A stretch of 64,000 nt of DNA from Robiginitomaculum antarcticum DSM 21748. Its GTDB lineage: Bacteria > Pseudomonadota > Alphaproteobacteria > Caulobacterales > Maricaulaceae. Both the position numbers and the translations under genes were made by a program. The notes beneath the pieces were generated by a model. It ran no database searches, was not told the DNA's origin, and worked only from the letters and a program-made list of their open reading frames with translations. Position 1 is the first letter of the stretch, and every line of letters starts with the position of its first letter. The DNA is taken from NCBI RefSeq assembly GCF_000365025.1, contig NZ_KB823012.1, forward strand, positions 480,257 to 544,256. The letters are read 5' to 3'. Below are positions 16,829 to 26,148 of this stretch, piece by piece.

Positions 16829-18045
16829 CCGAGTAGCGTTAACGCCATCATCAATTTTGGTTTGTCGGCGGTAAATCCGCTACGCACCCATAGCGCTTCA
16901 AGCGCTTTTAATTTGCGTCCCATAGCCTCGCCGGGCGCTACGCCTGCCGCTTTGAGATCCTTACCGGAGAGCGGGAATTTCGGCTGTTCCCACGTCTGCG
17001 CCAGCTCCGACAAGGCCATCCAGCGCGCTGAGATTAGCGGGTCTTCTGCCCCTGCGGCGCGCAATCTCGCGCGGTCCATAACAACCTGTTTGCCCGCCGT
17101 GTAAATCGCCGCCAGCGCTTTGCGCTGCTCCATGCCCGGGGCAAGAGCGGTGGCGTCGCCCGCCCATGCGCGCAGGCGCTTGGACTCGACCTTAGACATT
17201 TTCATGCGCTTAGTCAGAAGAGCCATCGGCAGAGGCTCGCGCGCAGACATAGACATCAGGCGCAGATACGGATCCGGGGCAATCGCCTCGCGCGATTCCA
17301 GCTTGGTCAGCAGTGATAAGCCTTGCGCATTGCTCGCCTCGGGGAGAAGCGTTTCCAATATGCCTTGTTGCAACATAATATTCACAGCTCTTGCCGGACG
17401 GGGCGCGGATAAAAGCCGTTTGATCTCACTCCAGACGCGCTCTGCGGAGAGCTTCTTGAGCCCCGGCTTTCCGGCGCGGCAGGCGGCAAGAGCGCGTGAG
17501 TCGAATTTGGCCTCAGGCGCATACCAGGCCATGAACCGGAAATAGCGCAATATGCGCAAATAATCCTCGGCAATGCGCTCAGACGCCTCACCGATAAAGC
17601 GAAATGTGCGGGTTTTGATATCGGTTAGACCTTGACCGGTCGGATCGAATAATGTGCCGCTTCGGTCCGCGTAGAGCGCATTAATGGTAAAATCCCGGCG
17701 TTGCGCGTCCTGCGCCCAATCTTTGGTATAGGCGACAACGGCGCGGCGGCCATCCGTGGCCACATCGCGGCGCAGGCTGGTGACCTCATAGGGCTGACCT
17801 TTGATCACTGCCGTAATCGTGCCGTGGTCTATGCCGGTCTCGGCGTAGCGAATGCCGGCAGCTTTTAGCGCCGCGATGACGCCTTCAGGCTCCAATGGGG
17901 TGGCCAAATCAATGTCTTTGATCGGCTCGCCCAAAAGCCCGTTGCGCACGCAGCCTCCGACATAACGCAGCGCGCCGTTAGGAAAGGCGTCAAACAGGGC
18001 ATTTGCCCCTGTGTCAGATAACAAATCCGGGGGGAGCGCGGGCAT
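16825..18045 (-). CDS. cca: CCA tRNA nucleotidyltransferase
   Basis: A 406-residue class II nucleotidyltransferase that adds or repairs the 3' CCA of tRNA. The N-terminal active site has YVGGCVRNGLLGEPIKDIDLAT with the catalytic aspartates, then RRDFTINALYAD and a RIAEDYLRILRYFRF motif of the neck region. The length is the alphaproteobacterial form without an HD domain. Its start overlaps the stop of the upstream deacetylase-like gene (TAATG), and it belongs to a run with the NUDIX gene that is common in this group. Confidence 0.94.
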   Translation of the reverse strand: MPALPPDLLSDTGANALFDAFPNGALRYVGGCVRNGLLGEPIKDIDLATPLEPEGVIAALKAAGIRYAETGIDHGTITAVIKGQPYEVTSLRRDVATDGRRAVVAYTKDWAQDAQRRDFTINALYADRSGTLFDPTGQGLTDIKTRTFRFIGEASERIAEDYLRILRYFRFMAWYAPEAKFDSRALAACRAGKPGLKKLSAERVWSEIKRLLSAPRPARAVNIMLQQGILETLLPEASNAQGLSLLTKLESREAIAPDPYLRLMSMSAREPLPMALLTKRMKMSKVESKRLRAWAGDATALAPGMEQRKALAAIYTAGKQVVMDRARLRAAGAEDPLISARWMALSELAQTWEQPKFPLSGKDLKAAGVAPGEAMGRKLKALEALWVRSGFTADKPKLMMALTLLG

Positions 18046-18977
18046 TACAGGCCTAAGGCGTCCATATCGGCTTTGCCAAATTCAGCCGCAATCGGCCAGT
18101 GACGCCGCTCCATTTTCTCAATCGCGGCGGCTTCCTGTTCCATAACGCTCAGAATGCTGCGTCCTTTATTTAAAGACGCGGGCTGCACGCGGAAAAGACT
18201 GTTTTCAAATACAGTATCGGCGTTCATCAACTCCCATCCATTGGCTTTGAAATGGGCCAAAAGATCGCCGAGAAACAAACCGTTCAGTTCATTATGATGG
18301 ACAAGCATTGTGTGCGGCGTGCCAGCGCGGCCTATATCTGCTGCGACGGCATTATAGTATTCCGCGAGTTTTAGCGCAGAAGCGAGATAATAATCGCGAT
18401 AGCCTGTCAGGTCTGCATCAGGTGATGCCATCAAACGGTCATCCATACGCTGCGCAATATACCAATCCATCGTATCAAGTGTCACGGCGGCATTGAGATA
18501 ATCATTAGCGTTCAAATATTGACGGATGGTATTGCGCTTTTCCAACTCGCCGCCTTCATCCAAAAACGGGAAACGGAATAATTTGGCCCGCGCGGCGTCA
18601 ATACCGCTGAGAAACACCGTATTTTTCTCGATATCCGCAATATAGTCTTCGGCAGACAAGTCCCGTGCATGTTGGTGCGTATAGGTGTGGTTGCCGATAA
18701 TATGTCCGGCGTCCAGCCAGCTTTTGATAACTGCGCGGCCTTGCTCATTATTAACGAAGCTTCCGGTCACCAGTCCCGCGCCTTTGTGATTATGCGCGGC
18801 CATAGCCTCTAAAATGCCTTGATTGCGCGCCTCAATTGTTTGCCGCCCTGCGGTATTCAGATTGAAATCATCCATAGTAATGGCGAAGCGTTTAGACGCG
18901 CTGCCGCGCCCGCAAGCAGAGGTGGAGACAGCGGCGAGTGCGGCGCTAGAGGCTAAAAAAAGACGGCGGGAAATCAT
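18045..18977 (-). CDS. Polysaccharide deacetylase-like exported lipoprotein
   Basis: A 310-residue protein with an N-terminal SRRLFLAS twin-arginine-like signal and a lipobox (TSAC). The NodB-like core begins with FAITMDDFN, in which the second D of the usual TFDD is kept, and continues with HIIGNHTYTH, the metal-binding HxxxH. A RFPF segment and a late HTMLVHHNELN strand fit the fold. Members remove acetyl groups from glycans or peptidoglycan, but the real substrate here is unknown. ATG 18977 is preferred over an upstream TTG. It overlaps the NUDIX gene by 32 bases. Confidence 0.82.
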   Translation of the reverse strand: MISRRLFLASSAALAAVSTSACGRGSASKRFAITMDDFNLNTAGRQTIEARNQGILEAMAAHNHKGAGLVTGSFVNNEQGRAVIKSWLDAGHIIGNHTYTHQHARDLSAEDYIADIEKNTVFLSGIDAARAKLFRFPFLDEGGELEKRNTIRQYLNANDYLNAAVTLDTMDWYIAQRMDDRLMASPDADLTGYRDYYLASALKLAEYYNAVAADIGRAGTPHTMLVHHNELNGLFLGDLLAHFKANGWELMNADTVFENSLFRVQPASLNKGRSILSVMEQEAAAIEKMERRHWPIAAEFGKADMDALGL

Positions 18978-19605
18978 TGCGGTCAAACCTTTCGGGGTGC
19001 AGCTTTTGATAAAGTCTGAAAATCATCATGGAGGTCATACCCCAGACATTTCTAAATGTCCCGCGCTCGTCCGTATAAGGCATGTCAAAAAAAGTATGCG
19101 GCTCACCTCCAAATGTCATGTCGCGGCGCACATGGTTCTGAGCTGTCATAAAAAAGGGCAGGGGGACTTCGAAAATATCGGCGACTTCGGAGGGATCGGC
19201 GACGGTCTGTGCGCTCGGATCAATCAAACCGACATAAGGGGTGACGCGAAAATCAGATACTGCGTTAAAACTGTCCAGCCGTCCGATAATATGAATTTCG
19301 CGGTCATTCAAACCGACTTCTTCATGGGTTTCGCGCAGGGCCGCATCCAGCGTATTTTCTCCGGGCTCCACCCGCCCGCCAGGAAAGCTGACCTGTCCCG
19401 GGTGACGCGGCATGTGCATGGGCCGCTGGGTCAAAATGACATGCCAATCCCTCTCGCGCATCACAAGCGGCATTAAAACGGCAGCGCGGCGCTGTCCCTT
19501 GCGCTTCACCTCATCTGCGCCGTCCTCAATATCTATAGCGTGGATCACATCGGCGATACGCGCAATGGTCGGGTCGGACAGGAATGTTGCGGGATCGAAC
19601 GGCAT
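18946..19605 (-). CDS. NUDIX hydrolase, CoA pyrophosphatase-like
   Basis: A 219-residue NUDIX enzyme. The Nudix box is GRVEPGENTLDAALRETHEEVGL, with the Arg-Glu-x-x-Glu-Glu core intact, preceded by PGQVSFPGG. The following LPPHLTQRP-type and YVGLIDPSAQ elements fit the CoA pyrophosphatase (NudL/YeaB) subgroup, which trims CoA to phosphopantetheine and 3',5'-ADP. In many alphaproteobacteria this gene is next to cca, as here apart from the intervening deacetylase-like gene. Confidence 0.9.
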   Translation of the reverse strand: MPFDPATFLSDPTIARIADVIHAIDIEDGADEVKRKGQRRAAVLMPLVMRERDWHVILTQRPMHMPRHPGQVSFPGGRVEPGENTLDAALRETHEEVGLNDREIHIIGRLDSFNAVSDFRVTPYVGLIDPSAQTVADPSEVADIFEVPLPFFMTAQNHVRRDMTFGGEPHTFFDMPYTDERGTFRNVWGMTSMMIFRLYQKLHPERFDRNDFPPSFFSL

Positions 19606-19668
19606 GGTGGCTATATGGGCTGCGTCGCGGATGGGTTCAACGGTGTAGGCCGTATAGGGCTATGAAAT

Positions 19669-20550
19669 TTAACCCCAAGTCACAACAGGGGGCATGGACG
19701 ATAAAATGGTTTTGACATTGCCGCCGGTCTTCAGGCCGAATGTCGTGCCGCGATCATAGAGCAGGTTAAATTCCACATAGCGTCCGCGAATCTCTAATTG
19801 CTCGGCGCGCTCGGCTTCTGTCCAGGGCTCGTCCATACGCCGGCGCACAATGGCGGCGTAGGTTTTGAGAAAATGCCGACCGACATCCTGCGTGAAAGCA
19901 AAATCGGCCTCCCAATCGCCGCTATTATGGCGGTCATAGAAAATGCCGCCAATGCCGCGCGGCTCGTCGCGATGGGCGAGATGGAAGTATTCATCACACC
20001 ATGTTTTAAAGCGAGGATAATCAGCACAATCATGCGCGGCGCAGGCGGCCTCCATGCCGGCGTGAAAGGCGAGCGTATCAGGATGGTCATCGCCGCGTGC
20101 ATTCCATAATGTCGGGGTCAGGTCCCCGCCGCCGCCAAACCAGTCACGCGTCGTCACTATATAGCGCGTATTCATATGCACAGCCGGAACGCGCGGATTT
20201 CTCATATGGGCGATCAGGCTGATCCCGGCCGCCCAAAAGCGCGGATCTTGGTCTGCGCCGGGGATATTGGCAGCCATATCGGGGGTGAATTCACCTTTGA
20301 CGACAGAGATATGGACGCCGCATTTTTCAAATAAACGCCCGCGCAGCATGCCGCCCGTGCCGCCGCCGCCACCGATCTGTGTACGCTGCCAGTCCTCGAA
20401 CACGAATTGACCCGGTTCTCCGGGATAGAGCGCGGGATCAGCCTCGCGCTCCAGCGCTTCAAATTCGGCGCAGATCGTATCGCGCAAGGTTTTAAACCAG
20501 AGGCGGGCCGTTTGTTTTTTGTGCTCAAGGGGCATATCAGATGATGTCAT
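19669..20550 (-). CDS. hemF: Oxygen-dependent coproporphyrinogen III oxidase
   Basis: A 293-residue HemF, which oxidatively decarboxylates coproporphyrinogen III to protoporphyrinogen IX in the cytoplasm. Typical blocks are [52 protein letters not shown] and [16 protein letters not shown], then [19 protein letters not shown] near the C-terminus. It is divergent from nothing and lies between the NUDIX gene and trmL on the same strand. It uses O2, which fits an aerobic host. Confidence 0.97.
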   Translation of the reverse strand: MTSSDMPLEHKKQTARLWFKTLRDTICAEFEALEREADPALYPGEPGQFVFEDWQRTQIGGGGGTGGMLRGRLFEKCGVHISVVKGEFTPDMAANIPGADQDPRFWAAGISLIAHMRNPRVPAVHMNTRYIVTTRDWFGGGGDLTPTLWNARGDDHPDTLAFHAGMEAACAAHDCADYPRFKTWCDEYFHLAHRDEPRGIGGIFYDRHNSGDWEADFAFTQDVGRHFLKTYAAIVRRRMDEPWTEAERAEQLEIRGRYVEFNLLYDRGTTFGLKTGGNVKTILSSMPPVVTWG

Positions 20551-20572
20551 AAGGCGCTCTAACGGTTTTGGG

Positions 20573-21058
20573 TTAGCCGGGCAAACTGGCGGTTTGACGC
20601 AAGGCTTCGACTGGCAAACCCCCGGTTTGCCTCAGAGCTTCAAAAAGCGTGATTGAGGCGCTGTTGACCAGATTGAGCGAGCGCGCGCCGCCGCTCATAG
20701 GAATTCGCACCCGCGCATCAGCAGCCCCGTGAAGTAAATCAGGCGCGCCTTCGCTTTCCCGGCCGAATATCAGAGCGTCATTGGCGCAAAACTCAAAACT
20801 ATTTATGTCCTGTGCGCCCTGTGTGGTGAGCAGAATCAGCCGCGCGCCGCCCAAACTTTTCATGGCCGCGTTGAGGTTTGCGTGGCGGATTATGTCACCT
20901 GTATGGCCGTAATCCATGGCTGCGCGCCGCGCGGCTTTGGCTGTTAAAGGGAAACCGCAGGGCAGAACGACTTCCAGTGAAAGGCCGAAACAGGCACATA
21001 ACCTGATGGCGGCTCCAAAATTGCCGGGTTGGTCGGGCTGAAATAAAATGAGACGCAT
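20573..21058 (-). CDS. trmL: tRNA (cytidine(34)-2'-O)-methyltransferase TrmL
   Basis: A 161-residue SPOUT-class methyltransferase that modifies the wobble base of tRNA-Leu isoacceptors. [25 protein letters not shown] is the start, with the [11 protein letters not shown] and [24 protein letters not shown] motifs of the SPOUT knot. ATG 21058 is chosen; a longer frame upstream does not align with the family. The C-terminus carries an extra tandem pair, [11 protein letters not shown] and [11 protein letters not shown]. Confidence 0.92.
   Translation of the reverse strand: MRLILFQPDQPGNFGAAIRLCACFGLSLEVVLPCGFPLTAKAARRAAMDYGHTGDIIRHANLNAAMKSLGGARLILLTTQGAQDINSFEFCANDALIFGRESEGAPDLLHGAADARVRIPMSGGARSLNLVNSASITLFEALRQTGGLPVEALRQTASLPG
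20579..20640. repeat. Tandem and inverted repeat in the trmL 3' end
   Basis: Two near-identical 33-base units encode the repeated ALRQT-x-x-LP peptide at the end of TrmL. Within the second unit GGCAAACC-CCC-GGTTTGCC (about 20611-20629) is a strong hairpin. It could act as a transcript 3' structure, but no T-run follows. Confidence 0.6.
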
Positions 21059-21246
21059 GGTTGAGATATGCCTTAAAATCGTTAGAAAGCAAAGCCATAG
21101 ACTAAGGGCTCTCGCGGGGCTTGCGGCGCTATGCCGCGAGAAGTTTTGGGGTGATTTTTCTATATGAATAGAGTAGGGAGCGGCCAAAATGACCTTGCGT
21201 CTGACGCGCAAGTGAGTCGATTGGCCATAATACGAAAGGGCAGGTT
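21059..21246. promoter_or_regulatory. Shared upstream region of trmL and petABC
   Basis: This 188-base gap separates divergent genes. It holds a GC-rich inverted repeat, CTCGCGG...CCGCGAG, near 21110-21140, and CTTGCG-TCTGACG-CGCAAG at 21194-21212 close to petA. Either may be an operator or a transcript hairpin. I cannot place -35/-10 elements with confidence. Confidence 0.45.
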
Positions 21247-21816
21247 GTGTCCGAAGTCATAAATGACGTAAATTCTACTGATGAAACTCACGGCGAGGAT
21301 CCGTCCCGCCGCGATTTCATTTATATCGCAACCGGCGCCGCAGCGGCCGCCGGAGCAGGCGCTATTGTCTGGCCTCTGATCACGCAAATGGGCCCTGCGG
21401 CCGATACGCTTGCGGTCGGTTCGATTGAAATTGATCTGTCCAAGGTTGATGAAGGCCAGCAGTTAAAAGTATTATGGCGCGGCAAGCCCGTTTTCGTCCG
21501 TCACCGCACGGCTAAAGAAATTGCCGAAGCTGAGTCCGTTGACCTTGCGGACCTCAAAGATCCGGCGACAGATGACAGCCGCCTGCGCCCGGATGGCGAA
21601 GGTAAGCTAAACCCTCAATATTTAGTTATGGTCGGCGTCTGCACGCATTTTGGCTGTATTCCTGTTGGCGAAGCCGGCGATTTTGACGGTTGGTACTGTC
21701 CGTGTCACGGAAGTCACTACGATACATCCGGACGTATTCGCAAAGGCCCCGCGCCGCTAAACCTCGTAGTGCCTGAATATGAATATCTCAGCGCCAACAG
21801 AATTAAGGTAGGGTAA
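21247..21816 (+). CDS. petA: Ubiquinol-cytochrome c reductase Rieske iron-sulfur subunit
   Basis: A 189-residue Rieske protein of the bc1 complex. A Tat signal (SRRDFIYIATGAAAAAG, about 20-36) also forms the membrane anchor. The [2Fe-2S] ligands are in CTHFGC (C132, H134, with C137 as the disulfide partner) and CPCHGS (C151, H154, with C153 as the disulfide partner). It accepts electrons from ubiquinol and passes them to cytochrome c1. The start is a GTG with GGG about eight bases upstream. First gene of petABC, with petB four bases after its stop. Confidence 0.97.
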   Translation: MSEVINDVNSTDETHGEDPSRRDFIYIATGAAAAAGAGAIVWPLITQMGPAADTLAVGSIEIDLSKVDEGQQLKVLWRGKPVFVRHRTAKEIAEAESVDLADLKDPATDDSRLRPDGEGKLNPQYLVMVGVCTHFGCIPVGEAGDFDGWYCPCHGSHYDTSGRIRKGPAPLNLVVPEYEYLSANRIKVG

Positions 21817-21820
21817 CACT

Positions 21821-23104
21821 ATGAGTGGTCCGTCAACTTACGTCCCGCGCACCGGCTTTTCCAAATGGATGGATGAGCGCCTTCCGATTATTCGGATGGG
21901 CAGCGATTTCATGACTTATCCCAGCCCGCGCAATCTGAATTACTGGTATGCCTTTGGCGGCATTCTGACGCTCTGCCTGATTACCCAAATCGTAACCGGC
22001 ATTATTATTGCGATGCATTATACGCCGCATATTGATCTGGCCTTTGACAGTGTCCAGCGTTTTAAACGTGACGTGTCCTTCGGCTGGTTGATACAGCCGC
22101 TCCATGCTGTCGGCGCGTCCATGTTCTTCCTTGCCGTTTATATTCACATGTTCCGCGGACTGTATTACGGCTCATATAAGGCGCCGCGCGAAATGATTTG
22201 GATGATTGGCTGCGTAATTTATCTCTTGATGATGGCGACAGCCTTTCTGGGTTATACGCTGCCATGGGGACAAATGTCTTTTTGGGGCGCAACCGTGATT
22301 ACCGGCTTCTTTGGCGCCGTGCCTTTTGTCGGAGAGTCGCTGCAGCAGTGGCTTCTGGGCGGATATTCCGTGTCTAACGCGACATTACAGCGCTTTTTCA
22401 GCCTGCATTATTTACTGCCCTTCCTGATAGCCGCCCTTGTCGGCCTGCATGTCTGGGCTTTGCATCATGCCGGACAGAATAACCCGATTGGGATTTCGGT
22501 AAAAACCAAAAAAGATACACTCTCTTTCCACCCTTATTATACCGTTAAAGACGGCTTTGCGGTGGGCGTATTTTTGCTGATTTTTTGTTTCTTCCTGTTC
22601 TATCAACCCGACGCCCTCGGTCATGCTGATAATTATATCAAAGCGGATCCGCTTGTGACCCCGCCGCATATTGTGCCCGAATGGTATTTCCTGCCGTTCT
22701 ACGCAATCCTGCGCGCGGTTGAGAATAAGCTTTTTGGCCTGATTTTGATGGTTGGCGCGATTGCCGTACTCTTCTTTCTGCCTTGGCTGGACTTTAGCAA
22801 AGTGCGCTCCATGCGCTTTCGCCCGATCACGCGCTGGTTCTTCATCATCTTTATTGTTATGTGCTTCATCCTGGGATGGTGCGGCGCGGAAACGCCGGAT
22901 AATATGGTGTTTACAGTTGGTGATGGTTTAGGCCTGAACTTCTTGTGGCTATCGCGTATCGCTACGGCTTATTACTTTGCGTATTTCATCATTATTTTGC
23001 CGGCCATGTCGCTAATCGAAACCCCAAAAGAGCGCCCGGCGTCCATTACTGAAGCCGTTTTGGGCCATGCGGATCGCGGCGCGCCTTTAGTGCCGGCTGA
23101 GTAG
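21821..23104 (+). CDS. petB: Cytochrome b subunit of the bc1 complex
   Basis: A 427-residue full-length cytochrome b with eight or nine membrane helices. Heme ligands lie in helices B and D (HAVGASMFFLAVYIHMFRG and HYLLPFLIAALVGLHVWALHH). GYTLPWGQMSFWGATVITGFFGAVPFVG around helix C and PEWYFLPFYAILR at the ubiquinol site (the PEWY loop) are intact. It carries both quinone sites of the complex in the inner membrane. The stop overlaps the upstream edge of the petC region and petC follows closely. Confidence 0.98.
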   Translation: MSGPSTYVPRTGFSKWMDERLPIIRMGSDFMTYPSPRNLNYWYAFGGILTLCLITQIVTGIIIAMHYTPHIDLAFDSVQRFKRDVSFGWLIQPLHAVGASMFFLAVYIHMFRGLYYGSYKAPREMIWMIGCVIYLLMMATAFLGYTLPWGQMSFWGATVITGFFGAVPFVGESLQQWLLGGYSVSNATLQRFFSLHYLLPFLIAALVGLHVWALHHAGQNNPIGISVKTKKDTLSFHPYYTVKDGFAVGVFLLIFCFFLFYQPDALGHADNYIKADPLVTPPHIVPEWYFLPFYAILRAVENKLFGLILMVGAIAVLFFLPWLDFSKVRSMRFRPITRWFFIIFIVMCFILGWCGAETPDNMVFTVGDGLGLNFLWLSRIATAYYFAYFIIILPAMSLIETPKERPASITEAVLGHADRGAPLVPAE

Positions 23105-23127
23105 TGGCTGTGAGAGGATTGAGGACA

Positions 23128-23961
23128 ATGAAAATGCTGAAAAACCTTCTCGTGGCAACCGGTCTCGGACTTGCCGCTATCGGCACAGCTGTCACCGTTA
23201 ACGCAGCCGGCAGTAGTGAGGGGCACGCAGACGCCATGAAACACATGGACTGGAGCTTTAACGGCCCGTTCGGTCAATATGACCGCGATGCGGCGCAGCG
23301 CGGTTACCAGGTTTATAAAGAGGTGTGTTCATCCTGCCATGCGTTGGATCAACTGGCCTTCCGTCATTTGGGCGATAAGGGCGCGCCGTTTTTTAACGCT
23401 GATTTCCCGAACCCGAATGATAACCCGCTTGTTAAAGGCTTTGCAGCCGACTGGGACGTGCCGGATGTTGACAGCGATGACGGCTCCGCGATGACGCGCA
23501 CCGGTATTCCCGCCGATAATTTCCCGCCAATCTATGAAAATGAAATTGCGGCAGCCAACGCCAATGGCAAAGCCCCGCCTGATTTGTCGTTGATTGTCAA
23601 AGCCCGTAATGGCGGCGCAGACTATGTCTATAGCCTATTGTTGGGCTACGATCATGAAGCCCCTGCAGAAATTGCCGAGAGCATGGGCGCAGGATCATAT
23701 TATAACCCTGTGATGGAAGGCGGCGTGATTGCCATGCCGCCGCAACTTCAGGACGGCTTGCTGGACTATGAAGGCGAAAACGCGCCTGCCGCAACCAAAG
23801 AACAAATGGCCTATGATGTGACGCAGTTTCTGGCTTGGTCTGCTGATCCTAAACTGGAACAGCGCAAACGCGTAGGCTTCGGCACGATGATTTATCTGTT
23901 CCTTCTGACCATACTTTTATATTTGTCCTACCGTCAGGTTTGGAAAAACGTAAAGCATTAG
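23128..23961 (+). CDS. petC: Cytochrome c1 subunit of the bc1 complex
   Basis: A 277-residue cytochrome c1. A Sec signal (to about residue 26) is followed by the heme-binding CSSCH at 67-71; a C-terminal helix (GFGTMIYLFLLTILLYLSYRQVW) anchors it with the heme domain in the periplasm. The axial methionine is probably in the late PVMEGGVIAMPPQL segment. ATG 23128 has GAGGA just upstream; a GTG at 23104 is less likely. An intrinsic terminator follows. Confidence 0.96.
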   Translation: MKMLKNLLVATGLGLAAIGTAVTVNAAGSSEGHADAMKHMDWSFNGPFGQYDRDAAQRGYQVYKEVCSSCHALDQLAFRHLGDKGAPFFNADFPNPNDNPLVKGFAADWDVPDVDSDDGSAMTRTGIPADNFPPIYENEIAAANANGKAPPDLSLIVKARNGGADYVYSLLLGYDHEAPAEIAESMGAGSYYNPVMEGGVIAMPPQLQDGLLDYEGENAPAATKEQMAYDVTQFLAWSADPKLEQRKRVGFGTMIYLFLLTILLYLSYRQVWKNVKH

Positions 23962-23984
23962 GTTCACAAAAATATCATATAAAG

Positions 23985-24008
23985 ACGGGCCCGCGCGGCC
24001 CGTTTTTT
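23985..24008 (+). terminator. Rho-independent terminator of petABC
   Basis: ACGGGCC-CGCGC-GGCCCGT makes a 7-bp GC-rich stem immediately followed by a T-run (TTTTTT). Confidence 0.9.
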
Positions 24009-24057
24009 ATTGTCTGAACATCGTGCCCTGCCTATCGTCAGTTCACTGGAGAATATT

Positions 24058-24933
24058 ATGAGCGAATGGATTTTAGGTGTGCTGGGCGGATCGGGACTAT
24101 ATGGTCTGGACGGGCTGAAAAACGAACAATGGATCAAAATCGATACGCCGTGGGGTGATGCGTCTGACGAGATTTTATTCGCCGAGATGAACGGCGTGAA
24201 GCTGCGCTTCCTGCCGCGTCACGGCCGCGCCCATGCGCTCTCACCCAGTGATGTCAATTACCGCGCAAATATCGATGCACTTAAACGCTCCGGCTGCACT
24301 GATGTGCTGTCGCTCTCTGCGGTTGGGAGCTTAAAAGAGGCTTATCCGCCCGGGCACTTTGTGGCGGTAGATCAATTTATTGACCGTACATTTGCGCGCA
24401 AAAAGAGCTTTTTTGGCGAAGGCTGCGTTGCCCATGTGTCTGTCGCCGACCCGGTTTGCGCGCGCCTGTCCGGTTGGGCCGCAGATAGCGCGCAGGCGGC
24501 GGGAGCGCCCGTGACGCGCGGCGGAACCTATTTGGCTATGGAGGGCCCGCAATTCTCGACCAAGGCCGAGAGCGCGCTCTACCGCCAATGGGGATGTGAC
24601 GTGATCGGCATGACCAATATGCCCGAAGCTAAACTCGCCCGCGAGGCAGAGCTTTGCTACGCGACCATTGGCATGGTCACGGACTATGATTGCTGGCACC
24701 CTGATCATGGCAATGTCGATGTGGCCAGCGTCATCGCCACGCTGATGGGTAATGCCGACACTGCGCGCGCAACGGTGCGCGGTGTGATAGAACGCTTGGC
24801 TGCAATACCGCGAACGCCGTCAGAGCAAGGCATAGAGACAAATTTGGACTTTTCCATCATTACGCAACCGGCGCATCGCGATCCGGCGCTCATGGGTAAA
24901 CTCGACGCTGTCGCGGGCCGGGTTCTGAAATAA
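24058..24933 (+). CDS. mtnP: S-methyl-5'-thioadenosine phosphorylase
   Basis: A 291-residue phosphorylase that splits methylthioadenosine into adenine and methylthioribose 1-phosphate. GVLGGSGLYGLDGLKNEQW, PRHGRAHALSPSDVNYRANI and the central TYLAMEGPQFSTKAES and GMTNMPEAKLAREAELCYA segments are typical of the MTAP branch. ATG 24058 is chosen; an upstream TTG would start in the terminator. Adenine from this reaction can be salvaged by Apt, encoded about 1.2 kb downstream. Confidence 0.96.
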   Translation: MSEWILGVLGGSGLYGLDGLKNEQWIKIDTPWGDASDEILFAEMNGVKLRFLPRHGRAHALSPSDVNYRANIDALKRSGCTDVLSLSAVGSLKEAYPPGHFVAVDQFIDRTFARKKSFFGEGCVAHVSVADPVCARLSGWAADSAQAAGAPVTRGGTYLAMEGPQFSTKAESALYRQWGCDVIGMTNMPEAKLAREAELCYATIGMVTDYDCWHPDHGNVDVASVIATLMGNADTARATVRGVIERLAAIPRTPSEQGIETNLDFSIITQPAHRDPALMGKLDAVAGRVLK

Positions 24934-24968
24934 AAACCCTGCACCGCCGGGGGAGCAGCAGACAGGGC

Positions 24969-24994
24969 AAAACCGCTCGGGGGGAGGGTTTTTT
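24969..24994 (+). terminator. Probable terminator after mtnP
   Basis: AAAACC and GGTTTTTT flank a G-rich loop, giving a short A/T-closed stem that ends in six T. A second hairpin, CCCTG/CAGGG, lies just before it. Confidence 0.45.
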
Positions 24995-25027
24995 GATCGG
25001 CTACGCGCCGATTGTTATGTTGCGGCG

Positions 25028-25303
25028 TTAGTCTGTAACGATTTTGCCGCGCTTAAGCTTGCAGGTGACAACGAAACTGTCTCCGCCATCAACAGGGGTT
25101 GCTTCGAGCATGATTTTACGGTTTGTCGCCGTTTTGAAATCAAGCGTGTGAGTGGCAAGATTAACCTCTCCAGATGTGACGACATAGGCTTTACACTCTG
25201 CGATTTGGCTCTGCGTCACGGCCATGGCGGGCACGGCGGCAAGTCCAATAAGCGCTGTCGCCAATCCGGCGGTGGCGAGATTTTTAAAATTAAGAACAGT
25301 CAT
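25028..25303 (-). CDS. Small exported protein of unknown function
   Basis: A 91-residue protein with a Sec signal ending at AMA (about residue 28). The mature part, about 63 residues, has two cysteines (AECKAYV and VVTCKLKRG) that could form a disulfide in the periplasm. I do not recognise the family. The gene is isolated, convergent to mtnP, and has its own upstream gap of about 190 bases. Confidence 0.72.
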   Translation of the reverse strand: MTVLNFKNLATAGLATALIGLAAVPAMAVTQSQIAECKAYVVTSGEVNLATHTLDFKTATNRKIMLEATPVDGGDSFVVTCKLKRGKIVTD

Positions 25304-25497
25304 GGGAAGCTCCGTTTGCGATTGCTATATCTTTAAAATAGGGACGAATTTCAGTCATGATATAGGCTGTGACTGCATATGCGCTATGCAGGTCAGTCTT
25401 GGATATTGCCCATTCATAATCGATTGAGTTTGTGTTGCGCACATCTTATTATGCCGCCGAGTCTGGACGGCGCGGCTTGCGCGCAATACAGCAGGGT

Positions 25498-26148
25498 ATG
25501 CAATCTCCTTTGACACTTTATATCGGTAATAAAAATTATTCATCCTGGTCATTGCGGCCATGGCTTGTCCTGCGAAAGGCTGAGCTTCCCTTTGACGAAG
25601 CGCTGATCCAGCTTGATGTGCCCGGATATAAAACCGCGCTTCTGGCGATCTCTAAAGCCGGAACGGTTCCGGTTCTCAAGGTCAAAGGTGAGGTGATCCC
25701 CGATAGCCTGGCGATATCAGAGTGGGCCGCTAAGGCTGTACCGAATTTGTGGCCGAAAAATGTGGATGACCGCAAGCGCGCCAAAGAGATCACTCATTTA
25801 ATGCATGAAGGCTTTGACGCCTTGCGCGCGCAGGCTCCTATGAATTTGCGCCGCCGCACGGCGTCGAAAATGCCGCAAGGCTGTTTGGATGATGCAGCCA
25901 GAATGTCTGATATCTGGGATGAATGTCTGTCTAAACATGACGGACCGTTTCTCTTTGGCGACTGGTGTATCGCTGATGCATTTTACACCCCTGCGGCGAC
26001 GCGCTTTGTCAGCTATGATTTACCGCGCTCGGCCAAGTCAGATACCTATATCTCCGAGCTGATGAGTGATCCGGACTATATGGACTGGGAAGCCGACGCG
26101 ATGGTCGAGCCGTGGCATTTAGTCGAGACAGACAAGGCAAATTTATGA
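25498..26148 (+). CDS. Glutathione S-transferase family protein
   Basis: A 216-residue GST. The N-terminal domain starts LTLYIGNKNYSSWSLRPWLVLRKAELPF, with SSWS in the position of the glutathione-activating serine, and the C-terminal helical domain has GDWCIADAFYTPAATRF. The SSWSLRPW start is typical of a subgroup found in alphaproteobacteria with unknown substrate. ATG 25498 has GGG four bases upstream; an earlier TTG is unlikely. The stop overlaps the apt start by four bases, so the two are coupled. Confidence 0.9.
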   Translation: MQSPLTLYIGNKNYSSWSLRPWLVLRKAELPFDEALIQLDVPGYKTALLAISKAGTVPVLKVKGEVIPDSLAISEWAAKAVPNLWPKNVDDRKRAKEITHLMHEGFDALRAQAPMNLRRRTASKMPQGCLDDAARMSDIWDECLSKHDGPFLFGDWCIADAFYTPAATRFVSYDLPRSAKSDTYISELMSDPDYMDWEADAMVEPWHLVETDKANL

